Shown: in pieces, positions 33,381 through 42,638 of the stretch | Layout: each line of letters opens with the position of its first letter | How positions within the stretch are numbered: the first letter of the stretch is position 1 | Assembly (NCBI GenBank): GCA_016297895.1 | Contig: JAEDFS010000004.1 | Coordinates: forward strand, 1-64,000 | DNA from: Marvinbryantia sp. | Lineage (GTDB): Bacteria > Bacillota > Clostridia > Lachnospirales > Lachnospiraceae | Reading direction: 5' to 3' | DNA: 64,000 nucleotides | Position numbers and translations under genes: made by a program | The notes under the pieces: model-generated | Databases searched by the model: none | What the model saw: only the letters and a program-made list of their open reading frames with translations | Told to the model about the DNA's origin: nothing

Positions 33381-36300
33381 ATGAGCAACGTAAGAAGAGT
33401 CTATGTAGAGAAGAAGCCGGCATTTGCAGTACAGGCAAAAGAGTTAAGGCATGAGATCCGCAGTTACCTGGGCATTCAGGGATTGACAGGAGTCAGGGTA
33501 CTGATCCGCTATGATGTGGAGAATATTTCAGATGCTGTGTTTGAAGCAGCCTGCAGGACTGTGTTTGCAGAACCGCCGGTAGATACCCTTTATCTGGAAA
33601 ACTTTGAGATGTCAGAGACAGACCGGGTATTCTCCGTGGAATATCTGCCCGGACAGTTTGACCAGAGAGCAGACTCTGCCGTACAGTGTGTAAAATTTTT
33701 AAATGAGGAAGAAAACCCGGTGATCCGTTCCGCCACTACCTACGTCATTGAGGGAAACATCAGCGAGGAAGAGTTTTCTGCCATTAAAAACCACTGTATC
33801 AACCCGGTAGATTCCAGAGAAACGGGTATGGTAAAACCGGACACTCTGGTGACGGTGTTTGACGAGCCTGCAGATGTGATCGTATTTGACGGTTTTACAG
33901 AGTTTGCAGAAAATGAACTTCATGAGTTATACAGCTCCCTGAATCTGGCTATGACATTTAAAGACTTCCAGCATATCCAGAATTATTTTAAGAATGAAGA
34001 AAAACGCAACCCGACCATGACAGAGATCCGTGTGCTGGATACTTACTGGTCTGACCATTGCCGTCACACCACCTTCTCTACAGAGCTGAAAGATATTCAG
34101 TTCGGTGAAGGAGATTATAAAGAGCCCATTATGGGAACCTATGAAAAATATCTGGCTGACCGGGCAGAGATCTTCAAGGGAAGAGACGACAAGTTCGTAT
34201 GCCTCATGGATCTGGCTCTGATGGCTATGAGAAAGCTGAAAAAAGAAGGAAAACTGGATGACCAGGAAGAATCCGATGAGATCAATGCCTGCAGTATCGT
34301 GGTACCGGTGGAGATCGACGGAGAAGTGGAAGAATGGCTGGTCAACTTTAAAAATGAGACCCATAATCATCCGACTGAGATCGAGCCCTTCGGTGGAGCA
34401 GCGACCTGTCTGGGCGGAGCCATCCGTGACCCGCTTTCCGGAAGAACCTATGTATATCAGGCAATGCGTGTAACCGGTGCGGCAGATCCTACTGTATCTG
34501 TAAAAGAGACGTTAAAGGGCAAGCTTCCGCAAAAGAAGCTGGTCCGCGGAGCGGCCAAAGGATATTCTTCCTACGGAAACCAGATCGGTCTGGCTACCGG
34601 TTATGTAAAAGAGATCTATCATCCCAATTATGTGGCAAAGAGAATGGAGATTGGTGCCGTGATGGGTGCTGCGCCCAGAAAAGCGGTAAAACGTGAGACT
34701 TCCGATCCGGGAGATATCATCATCCTTCTGGGCGGTCGTACCGGCCGTGACGGAATCGGCGGTGCAACCGGTTCTTCCAAGGTGCACACAGAGGCATCTA
34801 TCGAAGTCTGCGGTGCAGAGGTGCAGAAGGGTAATGCGCCTACCGAGAGAAAGATCCAGCGTATGTTCCGTCGTCCGGAGGTCAGCAGTCTGATCAAGAA
34901 ATGTAATGACTTTGGTGCCGGCGGTGTGTCCGTGGCCATCGGTGAGCTGGCAGCAGGGCTTCACATTTATCTGGACAAAGTACCGAAAAAATATGCCGGT
35001 CTGGATGGAACAGAGATCGCCATCTCCGAATCCCAGGAACGTATGGCTGTCGTAGTAGACCCCAAGGATGTGGAAGAATTCCTGAAATATGCCAATGAGG
35101 AAAACCTGGAAGCAGTGGAAGTGGCTGTAGTGACTGAGGCTCCCAGACTGGTCCTCATCTGGAGAGACAAGGAGATCGTAAATATCAGCAGGGCATTCCT
35201 GGATACCAATGGTGCTCATCAGGAGACCAATGTTTTTGTAGAAATTCCTTCCAAAGAAGATAAATATTTCCAGAGAAAAGAAGTAGCGGATGTAAAAGCA
35301 AAATGGCTGGAAGATCTGGCAGACTTAAACGGCTGTTCCCAGAAAGGCCTGGTGGAGATGTTCGACAGTTCCATCGGAGCAGGAAGTGTGCTGATGCCTT
35401 ATGGAGGAAAATACCAGCTTACAGAGACCCAGGCAATGGTAGCCAAGCTTCCGGTACTGAAAGGAAAGACAGATACCGTTACCATGATGAGCTACGGATT
35501 CGATCCGTACCTGTCAAGCTGGAGCCCCTATCACGGAGCAATCTATGCGGTACTGGAATCTGTGGCTAAGATCGTAGCCGGAGGCGGAGATTACAGAAAG
35601 ATCCGTCTTACCTTCCAGGAATATTTCCGCAGAATGACAGAAGATCCGGCAAGATGGAGTCAGCCTTTTGCTGCACTGCTGGGTGCCTATGATGCACAGC
35701 TTGGTTTCGGACTGCCCTCCATCGGCGGAAAGGACTCCATGTCCGGTACCTTTAATGAGATCGATGTACCGCCCACTCTGGTTTCCTTTGCCGTTGACGT
35801 GGCAAGTGATAAGACCATTGTGACACCGGAGCTGAAAAAAGCAGGCAACAAACTGGTGGTTCTTAGAATTGAAAAAGATGAATATGATCTGCCTGTATAT
35901 GAACAGATCAAAGATCAGTACGGAAAATTCTTCGAGGATGTGAAAGCAGGAAAGATCGTTTCCGCTTATACACTGGATGGCAAGGGACTGGCTCTGGCTG
36001 TGTCCAAGATGGCATTCGGCAACGGCCTGGGAGTGAAGATTGAGCATAACGTAGATGAAAGAGACCTGTTCACACCGGCATTCGGAGATATCGTGGCAGA
36101 GGTTCCGGGAGATCAGGTAGGAAAGCTTTCCATTACCTATACGCTGATAGGTGAAGTCCTGGAAAAACCGGTTCTGGAGTATCAGAATACCGTGATCACC
36201 CTGGAAGAGGCGGTGAAGGCATGGACCGGTACTCTGGAAGGGGTATTCAAGACTGTTTCCGGAGAAAACGGAGGAACCGCATTCCTTGGAGAGGATGCAG

Positions 36301-37211
36301 CAGACGGCCCCACTGCAGTCTTTATGAATATAAAAGCAGAGGGAGACGCAGTGATCGAGGATGGTGTCTACAAGACGAATCAGATCTATGTCTGCAAACA
36401 TAAAGTGGCAAAACCCAGGGTATTTATTCCGGTATTCCCGGGTACCAACTGCGAATATGACAGCACAAAAGCCTTTGAGCGCGCCGGAGCGGAAGTGGAT
36501 GTAAGGGTATTTAAGAACCTGACGGCAGAAGATATCCGTGATTCCGTAAATCTCTTTGAAAATGCCATTAACCAGGCTCAGATCATTATGTTCCCCGGCG
36601 GATTCTCTGCCGGTGACGAACCGGACGGATCTGCCAAGTTCTTTGCGACTGCATTCCAGAATGCAAAGATCAAAGAAGCTGTTATGAAGCTGTTAAATGA
36701 GAGAGACGGTCTGGCTCTCGGTATCTGCAACGGATTCCAGGCTCTGATCAAACTGGGACTGGTACCCTATGGAGAGATCACGGGTCAGAAGGAGAATTCT
36801 CCGACATTAACCTACAATACGGTGGGACGTCATATCTCAAAAATGGTATATACCAGAGTCGTGACCAATAAATCCCCGTGGCTGAAGCTTGCGGTTCCGG
36901 GTGCTACCTACTGTAATCCGGCTTCCCATGGTGAGGGACGTTTTGTAGCTGATCAGGAATGGATCCGGAAACTGTTTGCAAACGGACAGGTGGCAACGCA
37001 GTATGTGACTCCTGACGGAGAACTGGATATCAATAACGAAGAATGGAATGTGAACGGATCCCATATGGCCATTGAGGGAATTACAAGCCCGGATGGACGT
37101 GTGCTTGGTAAGATGGCTCATTCTGAGCGCCGTGGCGAATCTGTTGCCATTAACATTTACGGCGAACAGGATATGAAGATCTTTGAGTCAGGTGTAGAGT
37201 ACTTCCGTTAA
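33381..37211 (+). CDS. purL: Phosphoribosylformylglycinamidine synthase (one-chain PurL with glutaminase)
   Basis: 1276 residues. Catalyses the ATP- and glutamine-dependent amidation of FGAR in purine synthesis. Order: N-terminal PurS-like part, linker, two AIR-synthase-type halves (YWSDHCRHTTF near 215-226, NETHNHPTEIEPFGGAATC near 325-345, GGKDSMSG near 780), and a C-terminal class I glutaminase with nucleophile Cys in LGICNGFQ and the late GESVAINIYG. This is the fused, shorter Clostridial version that replaces separate PurL/PurQ/PurS. Confidence 0.95.
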   Translation: MSNVRRVYVEKKPAFAVQAKELRHEIRSYLGIQGLTGVRVLIRYDVENISDAVFEAACRTVFAEPPVDTLYLENFEMSETDRVFSVEYLPGQFDQRADSAVQCVKFLNEEENPVIRSATTYVIEGNISEEEFSAIKNHCINPVDSRETGMVKPDTLVTVFDEPADVIVFDGFTEFAENELHELYSSLNLAMTFKDFQHIQNYFKNEEKRNPTMTEIRVLDTYWSDHCRHTTFSTELKDIQFGEGDYKEPIMGTYEKYLADRAEIFKGRDDKFVCLMDLALMAMRKLKKEGKLDDQEESDEINACSIVVPVEIDGEVEEWLVNFKNETHNHPTEIEPFGGAATCLGGAIRDPLSGRTYVYQAMRVTGAADPTVSVKETLKGKLPQKKLVRGAAKGYSSYGNQIGLATGYVKEIYHPNYVAKRMEIGAVMGAAPRKAVKRETSDPGDIIILLGGRTGRDGIGGATGSSKVHTEASIEVCGAEVQKGNAPTERKIQRMFRRPEVSSLIKKCNDFGAGGVSVAIGELAAGLHIYLDKVPKKYAGLDGTEIAISESQERMAVVVDPKDVEEFLKYANEENLEAVEVAVVTEAPRLVLIWRDKEIVNISRAFLDTNGAHQETNVFVEIPSKEDKYFQRKEVADVKAKWLEDLADLNGCSQKGLVEMFDSSIGAGSVLMPYGGKYQLTETQAMVAKLPVLKGKTDTVTMMSYGFDPYLSSWSPYHGAIYAVLESVAKIVAGGGDYRKIRLTFQEYFRRMTEDPARWSQPFAALLGAYDAQLGFGLPSIGGKDSMSGTFNEIDVPPTLVSFAVDVASDKTIVTPELKKAGNKLVVLRIEKDEYDLPVYEQIKDQYGKFFEDVKAGKIVSAYTLDGKGLALAVSKMAFGNGLGVKIEHNVDERDLFTPAFGDIVAEVPGDQVGKLSITYTLIGEVLEKPVLEYQNTVITLEEAVKAWTGTLEGVFKTVSGENGGTAFLGEDAADGPTAVFMNIKAEGDAVIEDGVYKTNQIYVCKHKVAKPRVFIPVFPGTNCEYDSTKAFERAGAEVDVRVFKNLTAEDIRDSVNLFENAINQAQIIMFPGGFSAGDEPDGSAKFFATAFQNAKIKEAVMKLLNERDGLALGICNGFQALIKLGLVPYGEITGQKENSPTLTYNTVGRHISKMVYTRVVTNKSPWLKLAVPGATYCNPASHGEGRFVADQEWIRKLFANGQVATQYVTPDGELDINNEEWNVNGSHMAIEGITSPDGRVLGKMAHSERRGESVAINIYGEQDMKIFESGVEYFR

Positions 37212-37240
37212 GGAGCGATATGTAAGGAAAAGGTGCGGAA

Positions 37241-38443
37241 ATGATCATCAAAAATGTAAAGATGTTTACACCGGAATGTTCCTTTGAAGAAGGGACGATC
37301 TATATCCGTGACGGGAAAATTGAAAAAACAGAAAAGGCTGCGGCAGAGAGATCTGCCGCAGTTCCTGACACGGAAAAAACAGAAGACAGGGAATACGGGG
37401 AGATTCTGGACGGCAAAGGCTGTTACGCCATTCCGGGACTCATCGACCTGCATTTTCACGGATGCATGGGGTATGATTTCTGTGACGGGACAAAAGAAGC
37501 CATTGCAGAGATCGCCAAATATGAGTCATCTGTGGGAGTGACATCCATTGCTCCGGCAACCATGACACTGCCGGTGGCGGAGCTTAAGAGGATTCTGTCC
37601 GTTGGGGCAGAGTATCAGAAGGATATGGAAAGGGATGCCGATAAAAAAGGAACCAGAGCGGATCTGGTGGGCATCAACATGGAAGGTCCTTTTATCAGTG
37701 CGGCAAAAAAGGGAGCTCAGGATCCCAGAAATATCGTATCCTGCGATCCGGGGATTGCACAGGAGTTTCTGGAAGCCTCTGACGGTCTGGTAAAATTTAT
37801 CGGAATCGCACCGGAAGAACAGAAAGATCCGATTTCTTTTGTGAAAGAAATGAAGGATCGTGTCAATCTTTCTCTGGCACATACCAATGCGGATTATGAA
37901 CAGGCAAAAGCAGCATTTGATGCGGGTGCAAGCCATGCGGTGCATCTTTTTAATGCCATGCCGGCATTTACCCACCGTTCACCCGGAGTGGTCGGTGCGG
38001 TGGCAGATTCTTCGCATGTTACGGCAGAGCTGATCTGCGACGGGGTGCACATTCATCCGGCCATGGTACGGGCAGTCTTTCGGATGCTGGGAGAAGATCG
38101 TATGATCCTGATCAGTGACAGTATGCGGGCGACCGGAATGCCGGACGGACGTTACACTCTGGGAGGCCTGGAGGTGGATAAAGCAGGAAATCTGGCAACG
38201 CTGGTGTCAGACGGTGCCATTGCCGGATCGGCCACACACCTGATGGACTGCCTGAGAGTGGCGGTGACACAGATGCAGCTCCCTTTGGAAACTGCTGTCA
38301 GATGTGCCACTTTGAATCCTGCGAAGAAGCTTGGAATCTCCGACCGGGTGGGTACGATTGAAGCGGGAAAGAAAGCGGATGTGGTACTCCTGGATCAGAG
38401 CCTGGCGCTTAAGCTGGTGGTAAAAGACGGGAAGAAACTGTAG
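37241..38443 (+). CDS. nagA: N-acetylglucosamine-6-phosphate deacetylase
   Basis: 400 residues, amidohydrolase fold. It removes the acetyl group from GlcNAc-6-P. Metal motif PGLIDLHFHGCMGYDF (near residues 65-80), NMEGPFIS, SLAHTNADYEQ, HLFNAMPAFTHRSPG and the catalytic ISDSMRATGMPDG (Asp) are all seen. No nagB or sugar-uptake gene is adjacent. It follows purL by 29 bp without a clear promoter, so read-through from purL is possible. Confidence 0.94.
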   Translation: MIIKNVKMFTPECSFEEGTIYIRDGKIEKTEKAAAERSAAVPDTEKTEDREYGEILDGKGCYAIPGLIDLHFHGCMGYDFCDGTKEAIAEIAKYESSVGVTSIAPATMTLPVAELKRILSVGAEYQKDMERDADKKGTRADLVGINMEGPFISAAKKGAQDPRNIVSCDPGIAQEFLEASDGLVKFIGIAPEEQKDPISFVKEMKDRVNLSLAHTNADYEQAKAAFDAGASHAVHLFNAMPAFTHRSPGVVGAVADSSHVTAELICDGVHIHPAMVRAVFRMLGEDRMILISDSMRATGMPDGRYTLGGLEVDKAGNLATLVSDGAIAGSATHLMDCLRVAVTQMQLPLETAVRCATLNPAKKLGISDRVGTIEAGKKADVVLLDQSLALKLVVKDGKKL

Positions 38444-38490
38444 AAAGAAAAACCTGTGCGGGGAAATTAAAAGAAGAATGGCGGTATAGA

Positions 38491-38525
38491 AAAGGGAATG
38501 CTGCAAAAACAGCATTCCCTTTTTG
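38491..38525 (+). terminator. Terminator after nagA
   Basis: A 13-bp stem (38491-38503 with 38510-38522), a 6-base loop and a T run. Confidence 0.88.
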
Positions 38526-38560
38526 CAACATATTTTTAGCAAAACAGGTTTTATGAATTG

Positions 38561-38635
38561 TGCCGTAATGAAACATCGCAGGGAAAAGAAACCCGGAGAA
38601 AAGGACATTCCCGACTGAAATGTTTCATTTCGGCA
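38561..38635. repeat. Imperfect inverted repeat upstream of the RAYT-like gene
   Basis: TGCCGTAATGAAACAT (38561-38576) and ATGTTTCATTTCGGCA (38620-38635) are inverted repeats at 15 of 16 positions, with inner GGGAA/TTCCC pairs. Its place next to a REP-associated-transposase-like gene suggests a REP/BIME-type element, though an operator is possible. Confidence 0.6.
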
Positions 38636-38652
38636 TCATCACTGTTCCTTCC

Positions 38653-38682
38653 TTGACCCTGGAGTGAAACTGCCCCTATGAT
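38653..38682 (+). promoter_or_regulatory. Promoter of the RAYT-like gene
   Basis: TTGACC (38653-38658), an 18-bp spacer and TATGAT (38677-38682), the -10 overlapping a small CCCCT/AGGGG hairpin. Confidence 0.6.
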
Positions 38683-38741
38683 AAAGGGGACAGGTGATCG
38701 GATCGATGCCTGTCCAAGAGAAAAAAAGGGGGAGTTATGTG

Positions 38742-39278
38742 ATGTTGTGTATCTGTGAAAATGTGCATGTCTACAGTACCGTTCTGAGGGGAAAGCCTGA
38801 GGTCAGTCTTTTTGAAGACGAGACATGCAAGAAAAAAATGCTGGACGTAGTGGCGGCAGTCCAGAGGGGGTCCGAGCTTCAGGTGATGGCCTACTGTGTG
38901 CTGGACAACGAGGTTCACCTGATGGTAAAGGGAGAAAATTACCATCAGGCGAAAGAGGGACTGACCCAGATGAAAAAAGGGTATGAGCAGGTCCTGTTTC
39001 CGGAAGGAAAGAGGTCTGACAGATGTTCCCTCTGGAAGAGCAGTCCGATCCGGGAGATCCCGGTAGAGTGGAAAGCCATAAGGCAGTGTATCAGACTGCA
39101 TATGCTTCCGGTAAAACATCATCTTGTCTCCAGACCGGAGGATTACTGGTGGTGCAGCTATAACGATTATCTGGGGAGAAAATGGCTGCCCCTGACAGAC
39201 ACAGAGATCCTGCTGTCCTGGGTGGATGGAAACCACAGGAAAGCGGTAAAGGATTTCCGTAAAAAACACCGGAGCTGA
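38742..39278 (+). CDS. Degenerate RAYT-like (IS200/Y1-type) transposase
   Basis: 178 residues. The order of elements matches REP-associated tyrosine transposases: an N-terminal strand region, LQVMAYCVLDNEVHLMV where active enzymes have DNHVHLL, a helix with MKKGYEQVLF (candidate catalytic Tyr), then RPEDYWWCSYNDYLG matching the usual Y.WSSY.DY. The first His of the HUH metal site is replaced by Glu, so nicking activity is doubtful. It is single copy here, with its own promoter and terminator and no flanking insertion repeats, as for domesticated RAYTs. ATG 38742 follows AGGGGGAG. Confidence 0.72.
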   Translation: MLCICENVHVYSTVLRGKPEVSLFEDETCKKKMLDVVAAVQRGSELQVMAYCVLDNEVHLMVKGENYHQAKEGLTQMKKGYEQVLFPEGKRSDRCSLWKSSPIREIPVEWKAIRQCIRLHMLPVKHHLVSRPEDYWWCSYNDYLGRKWLPLTDTEILLSWVDGNHRKAVKDFRKKHRS

Positions 39279-39286
39279 AAACCTGC

Positions 39287-39329
39287 AAAAAAGTCTCTCT
39301 ATTTCTTATACGAAACAGAGAGACTTTTG
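39287..39329. terminator. Bidirectional terminator between the RAYT-like gene and mscL
   Basis: A 12-bp stem AAAAGTCTCTCT (39289-39300) with AGAGAGACTTTT (39317-39328) with A and T runs at the ends. Confidence 0.8.
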
Positions 39330-39351
39330 TGACGCAAGTTCAGAAAAAATT

Positions 39352-39804
39352 TTAAGAAAGTTCTGATGTACAATGGGGGCATCTGGTTGCCTTGATATCG
39401 ATCTCGCTCTGGCAGAAGGGGCACTTTTTGGTGGTAGGTGCTTCTTCTTTTTTGGGGCGGTATTTTGCATCCAGTGTGTTGATGGTTTTGATGAGCGTGA
39501 AGATCACAAATGCCATGATCAGAAAGTTGATGACAGCGTTGATAAAGTTGCCGTAGGACAGGGTAGCGACACCTGCTTCCTGAGCTGCTGCAAGGGTGGC
39601 ATATTTTTGATCTCCGCTGAGCTGGACAAACCAGTTGGAAAAATCAATGCCTCCGGTGATCAGACTGATGAGAGGCATGATCATGTCATCTACCAGGGAT
39701 TTGATGATGGCCTGGAAAGCACCGCCGATGATTACACCGACTGCCAGATCCATGACATTTCCTCTCATGATAAAAGTTTTGAATTCCTCCATAAACTTTT
39801 TCAT
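39352..39804 (-). CDS. mscL: Large-conductance mechanosensitive channel with zinc-ribbon tail
   Basis: 150 residues. Pressure-release channel of the cell membrane. The N-terminal helix [30 protein letters not shown] (split over residues 1-30) and [14 protein letters not shown] are the MscL signature; the second helix follows near 75-95. The C-terminus has two CxxC pairs (Cys128/131 and 142/145) forming a likely zinc ribbon in place of the plain charged bundle. ATG 39804 follows GGAGGG. Confidence 0.92.
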   Translation of the reverse strand: MKKFMEEFKTFIMRGNVMDLAVGVIIGGAFQAIIKSLVDDMIMPLISLITGGIDFSNWFVQLSGDQKYATLAAAQEAGVATLSYGNFINAVINFLIMAFVIFTLIKTINTLDAKYRPKKEEAPTTKKCPFCQSEIDIKATRCPHCTSELS

Positions 39805-39860
39805 AGAAAACCCTCCGTTTCTCTTTTTTATACTCACATCTTAGCAGAATAAGGGAAAAA

Positions 39861-39889
39861 TTGCAACAGGGGAAGAAGGATGGTATAAT
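39861..39889 (+). promoter_or_regulatory. Promoter of the SbcD/YhaO-like operon
   Basis: TTGCAA (39861-39866), a 17-bp spacer and TATAAT (39884-39889), about 50 bp before the first start. Confidence 0.75.
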
Positions 39890-39940
39890 GAACAGAACAG
39901 GAAAAGGAAAGGGCCGGGAGAAGCCCGTCAGGAGAAAAGA

Positions 39941-41002
39941 ATGCGTTTTATACATATTGCAGATGTTCATCTGGGTGCAGTGCCGGATAAGGGATATCCG
40001 TGGTCTCAGACGAGGGCGGAGGAGATCTGGAGAACCTTCCGGGAAGTCGTTCAGATGGCGGAGAGAGAGCAGGTTGATCTGCTGCTGATCGCAGGAGATC
40101 TGTTTCATAAACAGCCGGGGATCCGGGAGCTGAAGGAAGTAAATTATCTCCTTGGAGGCCTGACGAAAACTCAGGTGGTGCTGATTGCAGGAAATCATGA
40201 TTACCTGAAACAGGATTCACCCTATGATCGGTTTTCGTGGGAGGAGAATATCTGTTTTCTGAAATCAAGGCAATGCGGATATGTCTGCTTTCCGGAACTC
40301 GACACTCAGGTCTATGGACTCAGCTACTACGGGAGAGAGATCCGTGAGCCTCTGTATGATGAGGTGTATCCGGAAGATCTGCCGGGCTGTCATATCCTTC
40401 TGGCCCATGGCGGAGATGAATCTCATATTCCCATAAACTGGAAGAAGCTGGCCGGTGCCGGCTTTGACTATGTGGCACTGGGGCATATTCATAAACCTCA
40501 GTATCCGGAAGAGGACAGAATGGCCTATGCGGGTGCACTGGAGCCGCTGGACATCAATGACACCGGACCCCATGGACTGATCATGGGAGAATATGTGAGC
40601 GGGAAGCTGCAGACAGAATTTGTGCCGTTTGCCAGGAGAGAGTATATTCAGGAAAAACTGTATAGTGACAATGAGACCACCGATCTGGCTATGGAGGAAC
40701 AGGTGGAGCAGCTCATCCGCAGAAGAGGACAGGAGAATTTTTATCGGATCACAATCTGCGGGTATCGGGATCCGGAGATCGTTTTTCACACGAAAAGCTA
40801 TGAGAGGCTGGGAAATATTCTGGAGATCCGGGACACCACAGAACCTGATTTTGATTTTGAGGAGCTTTTGCGTATCCATGGAGATGATGTGGTGGGGCGT
40901 TATATCAGTCGTCTTTTGGAAGAAAGTAAAAAACAGGGCAGAAGCGGGACGGCAGGCAGGGCTTTATATGAAGGGGTAGCGGCGCTGCTGCATCCCAGGT
41001 AA
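39941..41002 (+). CDS. DNA repair metallophosphoesterase (SbcD/YhaO-like)
   Basis: 353 residues. Calcineurin-type nuclease motifs: FIHIADVHLGA (3-13), LLLIAGDLFHKQ (about 48-59), LIAGNHDYL and ILLAHGGDE, GHIHKPQ. This is the nuclease half of a Mre11/SbcCD-type complex; the size and the partner gene 14 bp downstream look closer to Bacillus YhaO/YhaN than to canonical SbcCD. Acts on DNA ends together with the ATPase. Confidence 0.9.
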   Translation: MRFIHIADVHLGAVPDKGYPWSQTRAEEIWRTFREVVQMAEREQVDLLLIAGDLFHKQPGIRELKEVNYLLGGLTKTQVVLIAGNHDYLKQDSPYDRFSWEENICFLKSRQCGYVCFPELDTQVYGLSYYGREIREPLYDEVYPEDLPGCHILLAHGGDESHIPINWKKLAGAGFDYVALGHIHKPQYPEEDRMAYAGALEPLDINDTGPHGLIMGEYVSGKLQTEFVPFARREYIQEKLYSDNETTDLAMEEQVEQLIRRRGQENFYRITICGYRDPEIVFHTKSYERLGNILEIRDTTEPDFDFEELLRIHGDDVVGRYISRLLEESKKQGRSGTAGRALYEGVAALLHPR

Positions 41003-41016
41003 GGGAAAGGATCAGA

Positions 41017-42615
41017 ATGGAAATACTGGAAATACAGATGAAACATTTCGGCAGGTTTACAGATCAGGAAATGAGTTTTCATTCGGGGGTCAATGTTATT
41101 TACGGGGAAAACGAAACCGGAAAAAGTACTGTTCATGCTTTTTTTAGGGCAATGCTGTACGGCCTGGAGAAGACGAGAGGAAGAATGTCGAAAAAGGATG
41201 AATATCTTCTTCGGCAGCCATGGGAACACAGCAGCAGATTTGAAGGTGTCATGAGGTTTCAGGTCCGGGGAAAAAGATACCGGCTCTATCGGAATTTCGC
41301 AAAACAGGAACGGGAAGTCCGATTGTACTGTGAGACAGACGGGAAGGAACTGGATCCTGACGGGACAACGCTGTCGGCTCTCCTTGGAGGACTGGATGAA
41401 GCAGCCTTTCGAAATACCGTCTATGTGGGACAGCGCGCTTCTGAGACGGATGAAAATCTGGCATCTACGATCCGAAATTTTCTGATCAACTGCCGCAGTG
41501 CCGGCACACCGGAGGTCGACCTGAAAAAAGCACTGGAGCAGCTGAATCAGGAGAAGAAGAACCTGGAAGGGGAAAAGAAAAGGCATATGGCAGACCGAAT
41601 CGGGAAGCTGCAGGAGCTGAGGATGCGGATGGATTATACAAGGCAGGAGCTGAAAGCACTGTATGATGAGGAAGAAATTTGCCGGGACAGGCTGAAGCAG
41701 CTGGCTGAGAAGAGCAGAAGAGAACAGGAAGAGGAGGTCGGTTTTCAGGAGAGAAGCTACGGGGGCGAGAAGCAGGGAGTCGCATGGAAGGCCGGTGAGA
41801 TCACAATGGCTGTCCTGGCATCAGGCGCCATGGCGGCTGCATTGATCTCGGAACGATGGGAGATCCGGGCTCTGGCATGTGGGTTGATTCTGCTGTCCTG
41901 TCTGGGAGTCATGTTCTTTGGGAAAAAAGACAGGGCTTACAAGGAAGAAAAACGGGAGTGGGAGCGGCAGTATGAAGAGCAGAGACTGTACGAGGAGCTG
42001 AAACAGCGGGAGAGGAGCCTTCGGCGTCAGGAACAGGAAGCGCCTGTGAGACAGAAGCTGTCTGCGAATCTGGAATGGATCCGCAATGCCCAGCAGGAAA
42101 AAGAAAATCTTCTGGAAAGTCTGGAAGATCAGTGCCGCAGTGAGGAAGAGACAGACGAAGAGGGAAAGGAGCTGGAAGAGAAGCTTTCGGGAATCTATCT
42201 GGCTATTGATACCATGAAAGGGGTGGCGGAGGAGATCTGTGAGGAACTTTCAGACAGACTGAACCGGAGAGTGTCCCGGATCATATCCGAAATTACCGAT
42301 GGAAGATATGAGAGGATCATACTGGATGAAAAAATGACGGTGAAGATCCATACACCGGATCGGGTGCTGGATCTGGAGCAGGTCAGCAGAGGAACGATGG
42401 AACAGATCTATTTTGCCCTTCGGATGGCGTCAGCGGAGCTGTTAAGTCCGGGAGAATCCCTTCCCGTTTTGCTGGATGATGCCTTTGGATTTTACGATGA
42501 TGTCAGACTGGAGAGGACCATGCGCTGGCTGTTGGGGTGTGGAAGACAGGTGATCCTCTTTACCTGCCAGAAAAGAGAAGAAGAGCTTCTGGAAAAAATA
42601 TATACCGGCGGGTGA
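41017..42615 (+). CDS. YhaN-like ATPase with coiled coil and membrane segment
   Basis: 532 residues. N-terminal ABC/SMC-type half with Walker A YGENETGKST (near residues 30-39), Q-loop LLRQPWE; C-terminal half with LDLEQVSRGTMEQIYFALRMA (signature) and LPVLLDDAFGFYDD (Walker B). Between them lies a short coiled coil interrupted by two hydrophobic stretches (ITMAVLASGAMAAALIS and IRALACGLILLSCLGVMFFG, about 260-310), indicating membrane attachment, as known for YhaN. Partner of the upstream nuclease. Short compared with SbcC. Confidence 0.85.
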   Translation: MEILEIQMKHFGRFTDQEMSFHSGVNVIYGENETGKSTVHAFFRAMLYGLEKTRGRMSKKDEYLLRQPWEHSSRFEGVMRFQVRGKRYRLYRNFAKQEREVRLYCETDGKELDPDGTTLSALLGGLDEAAFRNTVYVGQRASETDENLASTIRNFLINCRSAGTPEVDLKKALEQLNQEKKNLEGEKKRHMADRIGKLQELRMRMDYTRQELKALYDEEEICRDRLKQLAEKSRREQEEEVGFQERSYGGEKQGVAWKAGEITMAVLASGAMAAALISERWEIRALACGLILLSCLGVMFFGKKDRAYKEEKREWERQYEEQRLYEELKQRERSLRRQEQEAPVRQKLSANLEWIRNAQQEKENLLESLEDQCRSEEETDEEGKELEEKLSGIYLAIDTMKGVAEEICEELSDRLNRRVSRIISEITDGRYERIILDEKMTVKIHTPDRVLDLEQVSRGTMEQIYFALRMASAELLSPGESLPVLLDDAFGFYDDVRLERTMRWLLGCGRQVILFTCQKREEELLEKIYTGG

Positions 42616-42631
42616 TAGGACCTGCCGGTAT
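42602..42631. terminator. Stem-loop between convergent YhaN-like and prs genes
   Basis: A 12-bp stem (42602-42613 with 42620-42631, one G-T pair), six-base loop. It overlaps the YhaN-like stop; no strong T run follows, so termination strength is uncertain. Confidence 0.45.
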
Positions 42632-42638
42632 GATTGGT

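Noticed and set aside
39941..42615. Anti-phage defence pair made of a nuclease and an SMC-like ATPase
   Set aside because: The size, order and membrane segment fit the ordinary YhaO/YhaN-type repair pair; no other defence gene is nearby.
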